From contig JAXRKP010001679.1 in NCBI GenBank assembly GCA_037039925.1, positions 17,501-81,500 of the forward strand: 64,000 bases of DNA, given 5' to 3'. Each line of letters begins with the position of its first letter. Position 1 is the first letter of the stretch. Below the pieces are notes generated by a model that saw nothing but the letters and a program-made list of their open reading frames with translations, did no database searches and had not been told where the DNA came from. Made by a program: the position numbers and the translations under genes. This stretch comes from Doris montereyensis (taxonomy: Eukaryota > Mollusca > Gastropoda > Nudibranchia > Dorididae). Of the stretch, positions 43,905 to 56,034 are shown one piece after another.

Positions 43905-44372
43905 TAGGTACAAAGTTTTAATGATTATATTTGAACTTAATGGGTCTGAATTAGTAGGAAACGGTTGGATTTTTCAAATATATATTATGATTGCTATGGA
44001 AACATCCGTCATCTTGAATTGTAAACAAAAACATAGACTAATTTAAAATTCTATTTCCTCCTGCCAGTTTTTGTGCTATTGTTTTGGAATTACACACATA
44101 ATCCTGAACATGTTGCCTAAACATAAATATAGTTTTTTTTGATAATCTGTAAATTTAATTGTATTTTTACTCTTCAAAAAATGGGATAATCGATAATGTC
44201 ATTTTTTGGCGATAAGATCACAAATATACTGAAGTTTAAAAAACAAAAATCTTAATATCTCTCTATTAGCTTTTTTTAATATACGTCTATGAACTAGTTA
44301 TATGTGAAATTTCACATTGATTGGGAGATAAATATGGAGGAGATAAAATTCATGTTCCGAAAATGAGAGTTT
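43905..44372 (+). mobile_element. dispersed repeat family G, copy 2
   Basis: This is the opposite-strand partner of 20237-20735, sharing taatgggtctgaattagtag, ggaaacgg, catcttgaattgtaaacaaa and atgttccgaaaatgagag. Confidence 0.65.
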
Positions 44373-44908
44373 TGAGAAAATCGCATTTGAAAGAACGTGG
44401 AACTTGTATGGAAAACGCTGCCTTGCTCCAAAACATCCCAGGCCGCTTTCCTCAACCTCTTTCTCGGTTCTGGCGCTCTCCTAGACTTTCACCACAGTCA
44501 ACTTTCCTCTTCTTTTCTTTTTATTGAGCTTCCAATTAAACGTGGAGTTGGATGTGAGACAGCTAGTTCCAAATAATAGTAGAGTACAATTCTAGTTGTA
44601 TTCGAGCAGAGATGACTGATTGTTTATCATCATGTTCTTCAATTTCATTGCTTTTTCTTAACTTTTGACACTCTTCCTTCAAAAGAGGATCCATAAAATT
44701 ATCTAAGTCTCCAGTGAGACAAATCTGTGATGAAATCATATACAGGAGAGATAAAACTAACAAGAAATGCAATAAAAAAAATATCAGGCTGTTTACTCCA
44801 TTTCAGAACCCCCTCCCTTAATGAGTTACAAGAAAATTAACCCCCCCCCTCCCCTCCCCCCCAACAAAACCAAATAAAACATTAATTGTCTTTGTCCTCT
44901 CATGTCAG
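44373..44908. other. end of intron 15, no gene seen
   Basis: Unassigned sequence with a poly(C) patch at 44841-44861. A 69-residue minus-strand frame (44563-44772) has no recognisable domain. Confidence 0.4.
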
Positions 44909-45118
44909 GACCTCCGAGCGAACCAGCTGGTGTCAGGGTAAAAGATGAGCCTTTCTCTCCGAAATGGATCCGTCAGAAACCGAAAACATCGACATGGAAA
45001 CAACTCGTTGGGTGACCTGGATGGATGGCAGTGACCACGGTGGTAGAATAAGCAATTACTTTGTTCAGTTCCGTACAGACTTTGACCGACACTGGAGGCT
45101 ACACCCCCGATGGCAATA
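44909..45118 (+). CDS. Cont: contactin exon 16: FN3-1, first half (two frame breaks)
   Basis: The exon opens GPPSEPAGVRVKD, the usual start of the first contactin FN3 domain. It continues in another frame as ETTRWVTWMDGSDHGGRISN and YFVQFRTDFDRHWRLHP. A second shift in the CCCCC run 45104-45108 leads to DGN at the donor. The first break is near 44945-44951. The two shifts cancel in length. The donor A|GTAGTT is weak but gives the right phase for exon 17. Confidence 0.85.
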
Positions 45119-45204
45119 GTAGTTGTTGGACTTTTATGTCTTTTTGTGGTTTTTGTTTCTTTTACCGTCCTTTTTTTTTTTTTTATGTTGCTGCAGTGGC
45201 TCAA

Positions 45205-45300
45205 TGCTATCTTGATCTGGTCCTATTGTCATCTGGTCCTATTGCCATCTTGGCCTATTGCCATCTTGTCCTATTGTCATCTTGTCTGGTTTCCATCTTG
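45205..45300. repeat. short degenerate repeat, about 20-bp unit
   Basis: Five or so variants of catcttgtcctattg / catctggtcctattgc in a row. Confidence 0.75.
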
Positions 45301-45304
45301 TTCC

Positions 45305-45560
45305 TTCAAGGCCATTATGACCCATGGAGCAAAGCGTAGCCAGTTTTCTGTTGTGTCAAGCGGAACAGGTGATTACAACCCTGTCTTGGACAGGAAGCTA
45401 GTCTGATGCAGGTGTTTACTCCCAAGCTAGTGCTTTTACTCATTTTCACCTGTGCCCAGTGGGGAAAATATGTGGTAAGCGTCTTTTTCCAAGTAAGACA
45501 AAAGCTGGGACAGCAAGATCTCAAGCCCAGCAGCCTAAGCGCTCCAATCACCAACAGTAC
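45305..45560 (-). mobile_element. SINE family A copy, decayed
   Basis: It contains atgacccatggagc, caagcggaacaggtgattac, gacaggaagctagtctgatg, actcccaagctagtgctttt and a worn tRNA-like end (agcagcctaagcgctcc). Confidence 0.75.
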
Positions 45561-45785
45561 ATGAGCCTCAAAAACCGATAGAAAAAAAAAGTTAAAATAA
45601 ATTTCCTTCACAACATAATCCATTTTCTGACCAAAAGGACCTCTTGCCTGTTTGATATAGTTTGACACCACATGACGTTTGGCTCGTGTCCATATTATTT
45701 TATATCAGAAAACAAGAAAAGACTCAAATATGGGGAGTTTGAAATCTAGAACCCATGGAATCTTTTCGTTCGTTTTCTTCTTCAG

Positions 45786-45928
45786 ATTTTCCAGCGGCTC
45801 GTGCCACATTCGAGAAGTTAAAAGACACAAAAGTTATCCGTCTCACCGATCTCAAAGCGGGTGCCGGAATCCAATTCAGGGTGCTGGCCAGAAATGCCTT
45901 CGGCATTGGAACCCCAGCCTTCCCACAG
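45786..45928 (+). CDS. Cont: contactin exon 17: FN3-1, second half
   Basis: The exon encodes FPAARATFEKLKDTKVIRLT and then FRVLARNAFGIGTPAFPQ, a typical FN3 F-G region. Flanks are ttcttcag and gtaaat. It ends in phase 0. The frame is open throughout. Confidence 0.92.
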
Positions 45929-46109
45929 GTAAATTATTGTCTGTTTCTAATCTCGTATTTTGAACTCGATCACATGTTATGTTCTATAGCCATTTGCCCA
46001 CGAACACAAGAATTTTTTTATCTCTACGTTTGTTATTTCTTTTTGAAATTTTTTTTTTTTTTCTTTAAGACTTGGAAGTTTTATGAAATACTAAATGTGG
46101 TGTTTTGTG

Positions 46110-46205
46110 TTACAGTAGACTCCGTCAAAATGTAGGTCCACGGGACAAAAAATGTGTGCATTTTGGCGAAGGTGCATATTGATGGAGTTAAAGGCCACGA
46201 CATTA
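46110..46205. mobile_element. possible Tigger-like MITE end
   Basis: TACAGTAGACTCCGTCAAAATG resembles the ends of pogo/Tigger-type elements (TA then CAGTAGACTCC), and aatgtaggtccacgg follows. No matching right end was found. Confidence 0.3.
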
Positions 46206-46354
46206 CTACTATGCATTACATTGCCATTTGTGTTTGGACATATGTAAACTTTCTCTTTTTCTGTTAGTTGTTTGTTACTGTTTGCGGTTTGTTTGTCATT
46301 GTTGGTTTGAGAACAAGGCTCATAGATCTGCTTGTTTTACATTCTAAGTGTCTC

Positions 46355-47925
46355 TCAGGTCAAGGTGTCACTACAACAAGGGCAGTGGCATGTCAAAGTG
46401 TCATGCAGTGTCGCATGTCAAAGTGTCATTGTCGCATGTCAAAGTGTCTATGCTTGTTTTGTACGCAAAAATTTGTGTCATGCAGTGCACGCGTGTCAAA
46501 GTTTCATGCAGTGTACACTGTCATGCAGGTTGCAAGGTGTCATGCAGTGTACGCATATCAAAGTGTCATGCAGTGTCGCATGTCAAAGTGTCATGCAGTG
46601 TACACATGTCAAAGTGTCATGCAGTGTCGCATGTCATCAAAGTGCCATGCAGTGTCGCATGTCAAAGTGTCATGCAGTGTACACATGTCAAAGTGTCACG
46701 CAGTGTACGATGTCAAAGTGTCATGCAGTTTACACATGTCAAAGTGTCATGCAGTGTACGCATGTCAAAGTGTCATGCAGTTTACACATGTCAAAGTATC
46801 ATGCAGTGTACGCATGTCAAAGTGTCATGCAGTGTCGCATGTCAAAAGTGTCATGCAGTGTACACATGTCAAAGTGACATGCAGTGTACACATATCAAAG
46901 TGTCATGCAGTGTTGCATGTCAAAGTGTGTTGCATGCAGTCAAAGTGTCATGTCAAAGTGTCATACAGTTTACATGTCAAGTGTCATGTAGTGTTGCATG
47001 TCAAAGTGTCATACAGTGTTGCATGTCAAAGTGTCATGTAGTGTCGCATGTCAAAAGTGTCATGTCAAAGTGTCATGCACATGTCAAAGTGTCATGTAGT
47101 GTTGCATGTCAAAGTGTCATGCAGTGTACACGCATGTCAAAGTGTCATGTAGTTTTGCATGTCAAAGTGTCATGCAGTGTACACATGTCAAAGTGTCATG
47201 TAGTTTTGCATGTCAAAGTGTCATACAGTGTACACATGTCAAAGTGTCGGTGTAGTGTCGCATGTCAAAGTGTCATGCAGTGTACACATGTCAAAGTGTC
47301 ATGTAGTTTTGCATGTCAAAGTGTCATGTAGTGTACATGTCAAAGTGTCATGTAGTTTTGCATGTCAAAGTGTCATGTAGTGTACACATGTCAAAGTGTC
47401 ATGCAGTGTACACATGTCAAAGTGTCATGCAGTGTACACATGTCAAAGTGTCATGTCAGTGTACACATGTCAAAGTGTCATGTAGTGTACATGTCAAAGT
47501 GTCATGCAGTGTACACATGTCATAGTGTCATGCAGTGTACACATGTCAAAGTGTCATAAATTGTACACATGTCAAAGTGTCATACAGTGTAGTGTACACA
47601 TGTCAAAGTGTCATGCAGTATCCGCAGTGTCACATGTCAAAGTGTCATACAGTGTACACATGTCAAAGTGTCATACAGTGTACACATGTCAAAGTGTCAT
47701 GCAGTGTACGCATGTCAAAGTGTCATACAGTGTAAATAATACGTCAAAGTGTCAAAGTGTCAAAGTGTCGCAGTGTACACGTATCCAAAGTGTCATACAG
47801 TGTACACATGTCAAAGTGTCACTACAGTGTACACATGTCAAAGTGTCATGCAGTGTCACATGTCCAAAGTGTCATGCAGTGTCACATGTCAAAGTGTCAT
47901 GCAGTGTTGCATGTCAAAGTGTCCC
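46355..47925 (+). repeat. 27-bp minisatellite, about 58 copies
   Basis: The unit is catgtcaaagtgtcatgcag plus tgtacac. Variants gtgtcgc, gtgttgc and agttttgc mark blocks. Many CATG palindromes result. The open frames (up to 327 residues) are by-products of the nine-codon unit. Confidence 0.96.
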
Positions 47926-48205
47926 ATACCACCAGCATTTAGTTGACTGTCAATAAAATAAACATCATAACTTAGACACAGTGCCCATATCGCCAGCATT
48001 TTGTTTACTGTCAATAAAATAAACATTAGTACTTAGACACAAAGTGCCCATATCACCAGCATTTTTGTTGACTGTCAATAAAATAAACATCATAACTTAG
48101 ACACAAAAAGTGCCCATATCGCCAGCATTTTGTTGACTGTCAATAAAATAAACATTGAGTACTTAGACACAAAGTGCCATATCACCAGCATTTTGTTGAC
48201 TGTCA
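47926..48205. repeat. 61/62-bp minisatellite, about four and a half copies
   Basis: The unit contains atcaccagcattttgttgac, tgtcaataaaataaacatta and cttagacacaaagtgccc. It directly follows the 27-bp array. Confidence 0.94.
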
Positions 48206-48386
48206 ATGACAATGCTAGAGGAGGTTGATCTAGACTGATGACAACTGTGACAAATGACAATAATAATAATAACAATGTTCAATTGATGATTTCCGTCATG
48301 TCGCTAAAATTCAATTCATGCATTGTCTAACACCACATTTTTGTCTTCTCTGTTCTCTTGCTCTTCATAACCTTCATCCAATTCAG

Positions 48387-48455
48387 GTTCAGCAGTCCCA
48401 ACCTGTGAAGGATGTGAGGAGGAGGTGATGTGGCGACCTGACAGTCACCTGGGAT
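48387..48455 (+). CDS. Cont: contactin exon 18: FN3-2, first part (frame disturbed)
   Basis: This short exon encodes VQQSQPVKDVR and ends GDLTVTWD, the start and first tryptophan of FN3-2. Between them the frame meets TGA at 48426-48428. The neighbouring frame reads GGGDV, which resembles the glycine-rich spot at this place in vertebrate contactins. Bases missing from short G runs between 48416 and 48440 would explain it. Flanks are caattcag and gtaagt. Confidence 0.8.
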
Positions 48456-49224
48456 GTAAGTATTACCATAGCCGTCTTGTGATTCCAGTATCGTGGAAAA
48501 AAGTATCGCTGCTTTCGTTTTTAGATAAATTTAGCATGGACATTTGATAAAAACCCCAACAAACTATACATTTCTGGACTGTCATGAAATTTCTAAGTGA
48601 TAAGAGGGTTTTTGAATGAAAATGACAATATCTATAAATTTTCAAGGGATCCCAACATAATAATTACGTAGCTTGGTGGCCATATTGATTTTTGCTTGGT
48701 CAAGCCTATCATCGTGAATTTTAAAATTGTTTTGTTTTTTTTTTTAGCATAAAGCAAAAATGTATAGTTTGTTGAGGTTTTTAGCATAAAGCATGACTGA
48801 ACACCTTTTTAAAAATGTATAGTTTGTTGAGGGTTTGTAGCATAAACAATGCCGTAACTATAACAAACATATCATTGTAACCCCTTTAAATCCTCAGCAG
48901 CTTACAAAAACCTGTCAGTAGTTATAGGGTTAAGGTCAGGGCAACTCCTTATGACCCTTTGAAAGGTAATTGGCATGGAGAATGGAACTGATCCGCTGCT
49001 TTTGTGAAGATCATGTAAGAACTCAGAAAATTAATAAACACACCGGGTTGCTGGCGGAGAGACGTACTGAGCAAGATGGCCTGTTTAATGTAAACGAAAG
49101 GGTTGACTAAGGGGCCAGAACACCGTTCATTCTGTAAGATGAGGTAATGAGTCTTTGGTAAACAAATTTGTATCAATGAAGACTTACACGCCCACCCACC
49201 CATCTCCCCCTCATCTTTCCGCAG
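48456..49224. other. intron 18, no gene seen
   Basis: The phrase aaatgtatagtttgttgagg with tagcataaa occurs twice (48755-48850), and its inverse lies near 48555-48580. This suggests a small palindromic element. The rest is unassigned. Confidence 0.4.
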
Positions 49225-49326
49225 CCGGTCCCACGAGAAGATCATAATGGAGCCGGCTTTGGTACATTTGTCAGGTGGAGGCAGTATGAGGATGGTTCAA
49301 GATCGGATTCAGCTCAGTGGCGAGAT
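49225..49326 (+). CDS. Cont: contactin exon 19: FN3-2, middle part
   Basis: The exon encodes PVPREDHNGAGFGTFVRWRQ and ends with SAQWRD, the C-C' strands of FN3-2. It is exactly 34 codons, phase 0 on both sides. Flanks are tttccgcag and gtaagc. No frame problem was seen. Confidence 0.9.
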
Positions 49327-49357
49327 GTAAGCGTTTGAGTTAGCGTGAAAATGCATG

Positions 49358-49665
49358 TTAGGGACTTGGTAGTCCAGACGCAAGGTTTCGGCCTCTCAAC
49401 CAAGGTAGTGGGTTCGAGCCCCGCCAACAGTTGAAAAATGTTCTCACGTTTTCAAGCAAAACTACCCCCCTGATCCAGGTAGGTGGATCGATTACTGTCC
49501 CCATCGAGACGGATGAGAAAAGGAATCCGTGCATAGATTACAAAGCTCGGTGCACATTAAAGATCCCTTGGCTGTTTACAAGGCAGTCCAGGCAAAATTT
49601 AAAATCTACCAAAAACTCTGAGATCACCTTAGTTGTGGATGTGGGTAAATGAAATCCAAATCAAA
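49358..49665 (+). mobile_element. SINE family B copy, full length and unexpanded
   Basis: Head ggacttggtagtccagacgc, ctctcaaccaaggtagtggg, ttcgagccccgcc; middle tgatccaggtaggtggatcg, gcacattaaagatcccttgg, ctgtttacaaggcagtcc; tail ttgtggatgtgggtaaatga. It serves as the unexpanded reference for the three expanded copies. Confidence 0.9.
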
Positions 49666-50164
49666 CTGTATCAGATCCCATTTCTCCCTTTCGGTGTATG
49701 GTTTTAGATGTCAGAGATGATCTTTCTCCAGGCTGCCCTGTCCTGGCATTTTCTTTTTCTTTCTTTGAAGATTAATTCTCTTTGTTTTAGTGCCTCTTTT
49801 ATATCTTGTCACTTTCTCAGAAGTATGCCCTTTTTCTTTTTCCTTGGGTTTTTAGCACTGTATATTGAATTAGCTATTGTGTGATGATTAGCACATAATG
49901 CACAAAGTTAAGTCATATGTAAGTGAAAAGACTCTTTGTGCAATGTCAGGTATGTCGAGTTATGGTATGTAGAGTAGACGGTTCTACATCAAATGCGCTC
50001 TTTGATAATCTTTGTTTCATATTTGAATGATCACTTTATCTCAAGAAAATGTAGATTTAAAAATGCAATATAATAAGATACGCCAACGTTGGCGTCAATG
50101 TCTTGAAAGTATAAAAAATGCCACTAGAGTCTCATGTGACAGAAAAAAGCAAGGCTATGTTCAA
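49666..50164. other. intron 19 spacer, no gene seen
   Basis: T-rich sequence with no element or exon that I can name. Confidence 0.4.
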
Positions 50165-50345
50165 TTGTGGTGTGATGACTAAGTGGTTAAGCTGCCAGAC
50201 TTGGGATCATGAGGCCCGTCTTCAAATCTTGGCAAAGGAAGTTAGTGCTGATGTTGTGTTCCTTGGGCATGACACAATTAACACCCACTCTCCTCACTCA
50301 GCAGGTGAAACATATTCTATTGGCTTGGTCCATCACTCCTGAAAA
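50165..50345 (+). mobile_element. SINE family A copy, 5' part
   Basis: tRNA-like head (gtgatgactaagtggttaag, ctgccagacttgggatcatg) followed by gatgttgtgttccttgggca. The 3' half is missing. Confidence 0.75.
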
Positions 50346-50529
50346 TGAAGAGTCAAGGTCAGAGAGGCAAGGAAGTCTGGCTAGGCATACATATTTTTCT
50401 CAAAATAAAATTCAGCAGCGTAGCAGTGACAGCAACTGTTACAGGACCACCAATATTGATGTAAAGCCGTATTATAAATTTAAAATCTGAGTCATGAAAA
50501 GAGAAAAAAATAATTTCCTGTGTACATGG

Positions 50530-52010
<1,481 letters not shown>

Positions 52011-52050
52011 GGCCGTAAACTATAAATTGTGTGTTGTTATGATTAAGCAG

Positions 52051-52243
52051 GAAGTCATCCTCCACAACAAAGCTTGTATCAATGAGTACACCCTCGACGC
52101 TGGCATGATCTACATTTGCCACTTCGTCAAAACGGTGGGCGCCTCTCAGTTTTATTTGCCCTACCAGGTTCAAGTCGTCACTAAAAATGATCATGGCGAG
52201 GGCCCTCCTAGTAACACCACCAAGATCATGTCAGCTGCGTCGC
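52051..52243 (+). CDS. Cont: contactin exon 20: FN3-2, last part
   Basis: The exon encodes EVILHNKACINEYTLDAGMI, then LPYQVQVVTKNDHGEGPPS, the FN3 F-G region. Two cysteines (KAC, YIC) could pair. The acceptor gattaagcag has a poor pyrimidine tract. The donor is gtaagt. A 1.5-kb GA-rich array ends about 40 bp upstream. The frame is open. Confidence 0.9.
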
Positions 52244-52349
52244 GTAAGTATCGGCAATTTGCTTAAACCCATGGCCCTGGTGGGGTGGACACAGCTAGCA
52301 CACCCACACACAGCAGTTGCCTTATATTTAACTATCTCTGGGGGGGGGG

Positions 52350-52440
52350 ACCTCAGTAGTTCAGAGGCAAGGTGTCTGCCTCTCTATCAAAAGGTAGTTG
52401 GTTCAACCCCGCCAAACTTTTTTTCAACTGGGGTGCATGA
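52350..52440 (+). mobile_element. SINE family B head fragment
   Basis: It contains ctcagtagttcagaggcaag, gtgtctgcctctctatcaaa and ggttcaaccccgcc, then diverges. Confidence 0.7.
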
Positions 52441-52611
52441 AAGGGCACGGCCCTGGGTGCAACGGGATTTGCTTATTTGTAAGTAAATTAGGAAGGATTT
52501 TTGTTTTTACTGCAGAGAGATTAAATGAAACCTCAGCGTGCTCCCCGGATCGATGCCCCCCCCCCCCCACGACAGTCACTAAGTTTGAGGGGCCCCGCCC
52601 TCACTGACTAG

Positions 52612-53300
52612 AACAGATAGTGTAAAAACTACTAAGATAGAACAGATAGTGTAAAACTACCTCAGATAGACAGACAGTAAAACTAAGATAGGAACTAAGA
52701 TAGAACAGATAGTGTAAAAACTACTAAGATAGAACTAGATAGTAGGTAAAAACTACTAAGATAGGACAGATAGATAAATAGAACAGGTAATGTAAAAACT
52801 AAGATAGAACAGATAGTGTAAAAACTACTAAGATAGAACAGGTAGATAGAACAGGTAAAAACTACTAAGATAGAACTACTAAGATAGGACAGATAGTGTA
52901 AAAACTACTAAGATAGGACAGATAGTGTAAAAACTACTAAGATAGGACAGGTAAAAAAACTACTAAAATCAGATAAAATTACTAAGATAGGCAGAGAGTA
53001 AAAACTACTAAGATAGAACAGGTAGTGTAAAATAGATAGTAAAACTACTAAGATAGAACAGGTAATGTAAAACTACTAAGATAGAACAGGTACAGATAGA
53101 ACAGTAAAAACTACTAAGATAGAACAGGTAGTGACAGAAAGTGAACTACTAAGTATAGGACAGATAGATAGGAACAGGTAATAAACAAACTTGATAGGAA
53201 CAGGTTGCATCAAACTACTAAGATAAATTGTAAATCAAATATCCAAAACTACTAAGATAGAACAGATAATGTAAAAATTACTAAGATAGAACAGATAGTA
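52612..53300. repeat. irregular 28-30-bp minisatellite, about 22 copies
   Basis: The unit is aactactaagatagaacaga plus tagtgtaaa. Many copies are shortened, unlike the neat neighbours, so this array looks older or less homogenised. Confidence 0.9.
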
Positions 53301-53950
53301 ATCAAATCAAATATCCAACAGCTTTTGTCTGTCAAATTGTAATCAAATCAAATATCCAATGCTTTTTGTCTGTCAAATTGTAATCAAATCAAATATCCAA
53401 TGCTTTTGTCTGTCAAATTGTAATCAAATCAAATATCCAATGCTTTTGTCTGTCAAATTGTAATCAAATCAAATATCCAATGCTTTTGTCTGTCAAATTG
53501 TAATCAAATCAAATATCCAATGCTTTTGTCTGTCAAATTGTAATCAAATCAAATATCCAATGCTTTTGTCTGTCAAATTGTAATCAAATAAATCCAATGC
53601 TTTTTGTCTGTCAAATTGTAATCAAATCAAATATCCAATGCTTTTTGTCTGTCAAATTGTAATCAAATCAAATATCCAATGCTTTTGTCTGTCAAATTGT
53701 AATCAAATCAAATATCCAAAGCTTTTGTCAATCAAATTGTAATCAAATCCAAATATCAAATATCCTAATGCTTTTTCCGTTAAATTGTAATCAAATCAAA
53801 TATCAATGCTTTTGTCCGTCAAATTGTAATCAAATTAAATAGCCAATGCTTTTGTCTGCAAACATCCAATGCTTTTGTCCGTCAAATTGTAATCAAATCA
53901 AATATTAATGCTTGTATCTGCCAAGTAATAATCAAATATCAACTATCAAT
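53290..53950. repeat. 40-bp minisatellite, about 15 copies
   Basis: The unit contains aaatcaaatatccaatgctt and ttgtctgtcaaattgtaatc. It runs to within about 20 bp of exon 21. Confidence 0.95.
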
Positions 53951-53965
53951 GTTTTTATTCACCAG

Positions 53966-54091
53966 TGCCCCTTGATATCGCCCAGAGAACGCCTCGCCAA
54001 AGTGTTCAACGCCACGGCACTGATTGTCACATGGAAACCAGCACAGATCACTGGGAGAAGAGCATCTGCGGGTAAGCTGAAAGGCTACAAG
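53966..54091 (+). CDS. Cont: contactin exon 21: FN3-3, first half (frame disturbed)
   Basis: The exon starts with PLDIA-type sequence and ends in an open stretch, ERLAKVFNATALIVTWKPAQ, then KLKGYK. The core tryptophan and the GYK end before exon 22 mark FN3-3. Two missing bases between about 53975 and 54005 would link the parts and restore the phase. Flanks are attcaccag and gtaagc. A 40-bp array ends at about 53950. Confidence 0.85.
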
Positions 54092-54304
54092 GTAAGCATT
54101 AGTGATCACGTGATCTTTGTTTTATAATACTTTCAATGTAAACTTTAATTTTGTTTACATTACATTATCATATCTTCACAAAAAGCTTCAGGTTCTTTTA
54201 CAGGAATGGTGTAGATGAGTGGGTTCCTGAAATTTCTGATTTCTTGTTTGTTTTGTTAGTTTTTGTTTGTTGTGGTTTGAAAAGAGCAATTTTTTACATT
54301 TGTA

Positions 54305-54625
54305 TTTTACCGACATCCTCAACTAAGATAATCTTGAGGGCTTTTTGAATAGGATTTTTAAATTTTTGCCCAAACTACCCGGTTAACAGCCAGGGATCTT
54401 TAACGTGCACAGTGTTGTGGTTGCAGGGTGCATCCTTTCATCATCCGTCCTGGTGGTAGGCTTGTGTGTGTGTGTGTGTGGGGGGGGGGAGTGTTACTTG
54501 TACAACTTGAGGAAGTGGCCTCTCAACCAAAAATTAGGTCCTGGGTTCTTGCCCTGATAAGTTGAAAAACTTTCCTCCTTGGGCCAGACAGGTGGATCAA
54601 GACCTATTTCTATTCTATCAGGGTG
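54305..54625. mobile_element. two SINE family B fragments in opposite orientation
   Basis: A minus-strand tail part (cgacatcctcaactaagata, ctttaacgtgcacagtgttg) at 54305-54450 is followed by a plus-strand head part (gtggcctctcaaccaaaaat, ttgggccagacaggtggatc) at 54490-54625. A (TG)n/G run separates them. Confidence 0.7.
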
Positions 54626-55247
54626 CCAGACCTCTGGGAATTCCCAAAAAAACCCGAATTTAGCCGTTTTCAAATACTGGTTTACCGGGTTTCCGGTATG
54701 ATCTCCGTGAATTTACGACAGGCCTGGATACTGGCGATTATCGATATCAGGGATGGCCGTTGATTCACTTCCTTTCACCTTTCTTTGGCGATTATCGATA
54801 CTAAGGTTTGGCGTTGATTCACTTCCTTTCATTTTTTCTTTGGTGATTATTGATACTAAGGTTTGCCGTTATTCATTTTCTTTCATTTTTCTTTGTCTTT
54901 TGGTTTTTGACCCGGATGCTTTATGATGCATGGGATAAGGACCTTCGTAGATTTAATTTTGAATGAAGAAGCCCTGCTAGATTAAGTTCCAGCCAGTTAC
55001 TGTCAGTTGCAAAGAGACCTTGTGTCAGTCAATAAGTGGATTTAAAATTTATATTTCTTTGGTATACTGACGATTTTCCTGAATGTAAATTCCTTAGCAC
55101 CGTCACAATTTCAGGGAATTTGAATGGTATTGACTTTCACCCTGATCCTATCCTATTGTATGCTATTTGATCATATTCAATTGTATTGTATTTTATTGTA
55201 TTACATTCCATTTTATTCTGTTCTATTCTATTTCATACTCACCGCAG
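54626..55247. other. end of intron 21
   Basis: It has about two and a half copies of a 65-bp repeat with ggcgattatcgatactaagg and gttgattcacttcctttca (54728-54900). The rest is unassigned. Confidence 0.5.
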
Positions 55248-55455
55248 ATCAATTACTGGCAGATGGACGTGGAGGAGGAAAGCCAAGCCCTGCAGAACCC
55301 AATTGAGCTGAAACCGGGCCAGAGAGAACATGCATGAAGGAGGATGATTATCGGCTTAGAACCCATGACCTGGTACCGCTTCAACGTGCAGGCCTACAAC
55401 TCTGCCGGCAACGGCCCCAAAAGTTCAACCTATTCACAACAGACGCTAAATAAAC
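55248..55455 (+). CDS. Cont: contactin exon 22: FN3-3, second half (in-frame stop)
   Basis: The exon encodes INYWQMDVEEESQALQNPIE, then LEPMTWYRFNVQAYNSAGNG, an intact FN3 E-F-G region. Both sides share one frame, yet TGA stands at 55335-55337. A single substitution or a pair of indels is needed. Flanks are actcaccgcag and gtgaga. The exon ends one base into a codon. Confidence 0.88.
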
Positions 55456-55469
55456 GTGAGAAATTATGT

Positions 55470-55770
55470 CAAATAGCAACGAAAGATCTTAGACAAACAG
55501 CGAAGGCAAAGGGGAACATGTCGAAAGGGAAGGAAGTGACATTGAATAAAATTAATGCCCCATAGGAACAAAGACAGAGACAAATACAAGGAAATGACAT
55601 TGAATAATATTAATGCCCCATAGAACAAAGACGAGACAATATAAAGGAAATGACATTGAATAATATTAATGGCCCATAGGAACAAAGACGAGACAAATAC
55701 AAGGAAATGACATTGAATAATATTAATGCCCCATAGGAACAAAGACGAGACAAATATAAGGTATAGACAT
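55470..55770 (-). repeat. 57-bp minisatellite, about five copies, formed from a SINE tail
   Basis: The unit contains aaggaaatgacattgaataa, tattaatgccccataggaac and aaagacgagacaaatac. It is the body of the minus-strand tRNA-like element that follows. Confidence 0.92.
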
Positions 55771-55870
55771 AAAATATCTTGCCACCAGGGGATTGAACCC
55801 GTGACCTCTGCATCGGCCATCATCGCCTTGCCGTGAAAAGAAAGCGTGCTACCAACAAAGCTAATTGCGC
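55771..55870 (-). mobile_element. SINE family F, tRNA-like head
   Basis: On the minus strand it reads gggagcgcaattagctttgt, tggtagcac..., then a B box in cacgggttcaatcccctggt. The distance between boxes and the extra bases are wrong for a working tRNA, so a SINE head is more likely. Confidence 0.65.
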
Positions 55871-55889
55871 TCCCATGGTGGCCAAAAAT

Positions 55890-55975
55890 TGGTTTCTGTT
55901 TATTCCTTGTATTTATCTCGTCTTTGTTCTATTGGGCGTTGATATTATTTAACGTCTTTCCTTCACATAATAATT
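55890..55975 (+). repeat. inverted copy of the family F body
   Basis: It reads ccttgtatttatctcgtctt, tgttctattgggcgttgata, ttatttaacgtctttcc, the reverse complement of the 57-bp unit with some changes. Confidence 0.7.
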
Positions 55976-56034
55976 AGTAGTTTTCTTGGTCTTCATTTGG
56001 CTGTTGGATGTGTTGTATTTCAGGGTTTTCATTT

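Noticed and set aside
44563..44772. 69-residue minus-strand frame with a hydrophobic start
   Set aside because: No domain, no homologous context, and intronic to contactin.
46268..47956. Cysteine/histidine-rich frames up to 327 residues
   Set aside because: By-product of a 27-bp array; several frames are open together.
55771..55870. tRNA gene on the minus strand
   Set aside because: The spacing between boxes is too long and it joins a repeat body; a SINE head fits better.
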